NCBI GenBank assembly: GCA_016210785.1
Contig: JACQTN010000494.1
Location: 1-8,771, forward strand
Origin: Armatimonadota bacterium
Lineage (GTDB): Bacteria > Sysuimicrobiota > Sysuimicrobiia > Sysuimicrobiales > JACQTN01
Direction: 5' to 3'
Length of the DNA: 8,771 bases
Every line of letters starts with the position of its first letter. The first letter of the stretch is position 1. A program made the position numbers and the translations under genes. Positions 6,327 to 8,771 of this stretch are shown here, one piece after another. The notes below the pieces were generated by a model, which was not told the DNA's origin, searched no databases, and saw only the letters and a program-made list of their open reading frames with translations.

Positions 6327-6435
6327 GCTAGGGTCGTTCCAACTAATTGAACCGAGTCGCAGCGGCGAGTATGGTCCGTAGCACTGCCGCCCCTTCCTGG
6401 CGATATTGCAGACGAATAGTTGAAACGACCCTAGC
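6327..6435. repeat. 19-bp inverted repeat with 71-nt loop after the binding-protein gene
   Basis: The left arm is GCTAGGGTCGTTCCAACTA at 6327-6345. The right arm, 6417-6435, is its reverse complement except for one position (C6339 opposite A6423). The right arm contains the stop codon of the solute-binding protein gene. In the minus-strand transcript, the direction of the genes, the odd pair becomes G-U, so all 19 positions can pair. No U-tract follows, and the loop is long, so this is not a standard intrinsic terminator. It could be an mRNA-stabilising or attenuating structure between the binding-protein and enzyme genes, a pair of operator sites, or the ends of a 109-bp miniature element. 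Confidence 0.7.
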
Positions 6436-7930
6436 GCACGCGGACCGGCTCCAGGATGGGCATGCCCTCCAGGTTGGTGTCGAGCCCCTCCACCTCGGGC
6501 GCGTGCGCGAAGACGGTGTGGAAGGGCGCGATGGTCAGGACGAATGCTTCGTCCAGCAGCATCTGCGCAATGTCCCGGTAGATGGCCGCCCTGGCGCGGC
6601 GGTCCAGCGTGGTGGCGCCCCTGTCCACAAGTTCCGTGTAGCGATCGGAGCGGAACAGCGTGATGTTGCCCTGGGCGCGGAAGACGACCGCGGTGCCCAG
6701 CAGCGACGACGGGTCGCGGTTGGCCCGGCCAAAGGTGTGCACCGACATCTGGTAGTTGGAGTTGAACCAGCGGGTGCGGATCTGGGCCAGCTCCAGCAGC
6801 TCCAGCCGCACCCGGATGCCGATCTTCGCCAGGTCGGACTGGACGATCTGCCCCAGCGCCGCGGCGCCCGGCGTGCCGACCGGCACCATCAGCGCCGTCT
6901 CGAACCCCATGGGATAGCCCGCCGCCACCAGCAGGGCCTTGGCGTGGATCAGGTCGCGCTTCGGATAGTTCACGCCGCCCGCCTCGCGCACCGCCGCCTC
7001 CAGGGACGGCGGGAGCCACGCGGACTTCGTCCGCCCGCCGTAGAACAGGCGGACGAACCGCTCCCGGTCGATGGTCAGGTCCACGGCCTGGCGCACGCGC
7101 TTGTCCCGGAAGGATCGGTGCTGCACGTTCATGATGATGTCGTAATACAGGGGCACGTTGGTGCCCATGATGGTCCGAAACCGCTGTTTTTCCAGATTGA
7201 CCAGGTGGATGGGCTGCGGGCCCTCGATAACGTGCACCGCGCGGGACGTCAGGTTCGCCACCAGGGCCGGGTCGTCGGCCACGACCCGCAGCTCCACCTG
7301 ATCCACCACTGGCAGGTCCCGCTTCCAGTACCGGTCGGAGCGCACAAGGCGCGTCATGGTGCCCGGAACGCGCTCCGCCACCCGGAAGGGGCCCGTGCCC
7401 GCGGCCGTGGTGCGGATCCGGTCGGCGGCCTGCCGGTCCATGATGTACAACAGGTCCAGCAGGTCGAAGATGGCCGGGTTGGGCGCCCGGAAGACCAGGT
7501 CCACCGTGTAGTCGTCCACCCGGCGCGCCTCCCCGATGCGGAGGGCCTGCGGGCGGATGTTGGCGCCCACCTGCGGGTCCTGGTAGCGCCGGACGTTGTA
7601 GACCACGTCGTCCGCGACGAAGGGGCGGCCGGAGTGGAAGACCACGCCGCGCCGCAGGTTCAGGCGCAGCACCAGTCCCTGCTCCAGGAACTGCCAGGAG
7701 ACGGCGAGCTCCGGTTTGGGCGTGAGGTCCTTGTCCAGGCGCACCAGGGTGTTGTAGACCTGGTTGAGCATGATGTAGTTGCCGATGGCGAGCTGTGTGG
7801 GGTCGAAGTTGAAGATGTCGGTGGTGCGCGCGTAGCGGAGCACGGTCGCCGCCCGCACCGGCACCCGAGCCGACCCCGCCAGCGTTACCACCAGGACCAG
7901 GATCACCAGCGCAGCGCGCCGCGGTTGCAT
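6431..7930 (-). CDS. ABC transporter substrate-binding protein, family 5 (DppA/OppA type)
   Basis: This 499-residue exported protein is the binding component of a dipeptide/oligopeptide/nickel-type ABC importer; the family also handles oligosaccharides and other solutes. Signal peptide: two arginines at residues 4-5, a hydrophobic core (about 6-19) and a likely signal peptidase I site after VRA (about residue 27). There is no lipobox Cys, so it is free in the periplasm or attached otherwise. The family signature is clear: PELAVSWQFLEQGLVLRLNL (about 73-92) and GVVFHSGRPFVADDVVYNVR (95-114), then TGPFRV and a long C-terminal lobe with the typical NVQHRSFRDKRVRQAVDLTI segment. ATG 7930 was preferred over GTG 7939 because AGGGAGG (7940-7946) directly abuts the GTG but sits 9 nt before the ATG. 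It lies 31 nt after the permease gene and is surely in its operon. Length is typical of the family. Confidence 0.92.
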   Translation of the reverse strand: MQPRRAALVILVLVVTLAGSARVPVRAATVLRYARTTDIFNFDPTQLAIGNYIMLNQVYNTLVRLDKDLTPKPELAVSWQFLEQGLVLRLNLRRGVVFHSGRPFVADDVVYNVRRYQDPQVGANIRPQALRIGEARRVDDYTVDLVFRAPNPAIFDLLDLLYIMDRQAADRIRTTAAGTGPFRVAERVPGTMTRLVRSDRYWKRDLPVVDQVELRVVADDPALVANLTSRAVHVIEGPQPIHLVNLEKQRFRTIMGTNVPLYYDIIMNVQHRSFRDKRVRQAVDLTIDRERFVRLFYGGRTKSAWLPPSLEAAVREAGGVNYPKRDLIHAKALLVAAGYPMGFETALMVPVGTPGAAALGQIVQSDLAKIGIRVRLELLELAQIRTRWFNSNYQMSVHTFGRANRDPSSLLGTAVVFRAQGNITLFRSDRYTELVDRGATTLDRRARAAIYRDIAQMLLDEAFVLTIAPFHTVFAHAPEVEGLDTNLEGMPILEPVRVR

Positions 7931-7939
7931 GCCTTGCAC

Positions 7940-7946
7940 CCTCCCT
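7940..7946 (-). promoter_or_regulatory. Shine-Dalgarno deciding the binding-protein start
   Basis: AGGGAGG on the minus strand touches the GTG at 7939 with no spacing but lies 9 nt before the ATG at 7930. The ATG is therefore the better start, giving a signal peptide that begins MQPRR. Confidence 0.65.
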
Positions 7947-7961
7947 GTATGATGCCGGGGT

Positions 7962-8771
7962 TCACGAGTAACGGATTCTCGGGTCGATCAACCCGTACGT
8001 CACGTCCACCAGCAGGCTCACCACGATCACGCACAGCGTGAGGAACAGCAGCGCCCCCTGGATCACCGCGTAGTCGCGATTGCCGATTGCCTGCACGATG
8101 AGCCGGCCGATGCCCGGCCAGGAGAAGATGGACTCCACGATGACCACCCCGCCCAGCAGCCGGCCGAACTCGATGCCCAGCACCGTCACCAGCGGGACCA
8201 GCGCATTGGGCAGCGCGTGCCGGCGCACCGTGGTGCGGTCACTGAGGCCCTTGGCCCGGGCGGTCCGGATGTAGTCTTCCCGCAGTACCTCCAGCAGCGC
8301 GCCCTGGGTGAAGCGGCAGATCACTCCAGAGAGACGGAACCCGAGGGTGAGAGTAGGGAGCGCCAGGAAGGTGAGGGCGCCCAGCGGGTCCGCCAGGAGC
8401 GAGACGCGCCCGGAGGGCGGGAACCAGCGCAGCGTCACGGCGAAAATCAGGACTGCGAGCACGCCGGTCCAGAAGTTGGGAAGGGTCAGGGCCAGGCTGC
8501 TGTACGCGGTAGCCGCCTGCCGCCACGCGCCCTTCCGCGTGGCGGAAATCAAGCCTAACGCGCCGCCGATGGCCACGGCCATCACCAGCGTAGCCAGGGC
8601 GAGCTCCAGCGTGGGGAGAAAGGTCGTCCACAGCAATTCGCTCACCGAGTAGCCGGAGATGAAGGACTTGCCCAGGTCCCCCCGCAGCGTGCGCGTCAAC
8701 CACAGCCAGAACTGCACCACTAGCGGCGCGTCCAGACCCATCGCCCTGCGCAGCGCCGCGACGACATCGCG
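7962..8771 (-). CDS. DppB-type ABC transporter permease, 5' end outside window
   Basis: This is an inner-membrane subunit of a peptide/nickel-type (DppB/GsiC/NikB class) ABC importer. The 269 visible residues run from RDVVAALRRAMGLDAPLVVQ, a conserved part of the early periplasmic region, to the typical ending GLIDPRIRYS. The frame is open to the right edge, so the first membrane segment and start (about 45-50 residues by family length) lie outside; the internal Met at 8741 is not the start. Visible features are several hydrophobic segments (for example TLELALATLVMAVAIGGALG and FWTGVLAVLIFAV), the EAA coupling motif for the ATPase (EDYIRTARAKGLSDRTTVRR followed by HALPNALVPLV), and the late VVIVESIFSWPGIGRLIVQA signature. 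It is followed 31 nt later by the cognate binding-protein gene. The partner permease (DppC type) and ATPases are not in the window and would be upstream, beyond the right edge, or elsewhere. Confidence 0.93.
   Translation of the reverse strand, partial: RDVVAALRRAMGLDAPLVVQFWLWLTRTLRGDLGKSFISGYSVSELLWTTFLPTLELALATLVMAVAIGGALGLISATRKGAWRQAATAYSSLALTLPNFWTGVLAVLIFAVTLRWFPPSGRVSLLADPLGALTFLALPTLTLGFRLSGVICRFTQGALLEVLREDYIRTARAKGLSDRTTVRRHALPNALVPLVTVLGIEFGRLLGGVVIVESIFSWPGIGRLIVQAIGNRDYAVIQGALLFLTLCVIVVSLLVDVTYGLIDPRIRYS

Noticed and set aside
6327..6435. Intrinsic terminator
   Set aside because: The loop is 71 nt and no U-tract follows the stem on the minus strand, so the repeat was kept as a structure of unknown role.
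5835..7019. Minus-strand open frame spanning the gap between the binding-protein and dehydratase-like genes
   Set aside because: It crosses two well-supported genes in the wrong frame and has shadow composition; it is not a fusion.
6347..8041. Long open frame (564 codons) on the plus strand
   Set aside because: It is antisense to the binding-protein gene and the end of the permease gene, with Val/His/Gln/Arg-rich composition typical of antisense frames in high-GC DNA and no family pattern.

Overview
The window is very GC-rich bacterial DNA with G/C-ending codons, GGAGG-type ribosome binding sites, GTG starts and tightly packed genes. It lacks any marker gene, so the taxon cannot be fixed. 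A high-GC, soil- or thermal-type lineage (Chloroflexota, Armatimonadota or a related candidate phylum) would fit, but this is inference only.

Left part (1-1184): a plus-strand two-gene cassette of the minimal nucleotidyltransferase (MNT) / HEPN type, a toxin-antitoxin-like arrangement with a 14-nt overlap. A perfect-arm palindrome lies inside the first codons of the MNT gene. It is followed by about 390 nt with no convincing intact gene; this stretch holds a decayed helix-turn-helix fragment on the minus strand and a few short repeats. It reads as an accessory junction.

Middle (1185-2339): a plus-strand gene for a secreted protein with a clear twin-arginine signal and a probable TIM-barrel, glycoside-hydrolase-like body. 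It converges on, and overlaps by 21 nt, the operon to its right.

Right part (2319-8771): one long minus-strand gene set, read right to left. The order is DppB-type ABC permease (cut by the window edge), family 5 solute-binding protein with a signal peptide, galactonate-dehydratase-like enolase-superfamily enzyme, broken copy of a leaderless solute-binding-fold protein, its intact leaderless paralogue, and a second enolase-superfamily protein. The likely theme is uptake and catabolism of a sugar acid or related hydroxy acid: the transporter brings the compound in, a canonical acid-sugar dehydratase acts on it, and a second enolase-fold protein acts on a related compound. The Tat-exported protein could release substrate outside. 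The substrate cannot be read from sequence.

Most notable points: (i) the second enolase-superfamily protein keeps all metal ligands and the KxK lysines but has lost both members of the His-Asp dyad (N270 and Q297 in place of Asp and His); (ii) the tandem leaderless solute-binding-fold genes, one of which has lost its C-terminal two thirds by what looks like an internal, frame-changing deletion; (iii) a 19-bp inverted repeat starting in the stop codon of the solute-binding protein gene, whose only mismatch becomes a G-U pair in the minus-strand transcript, pointing to an RNA-level role.
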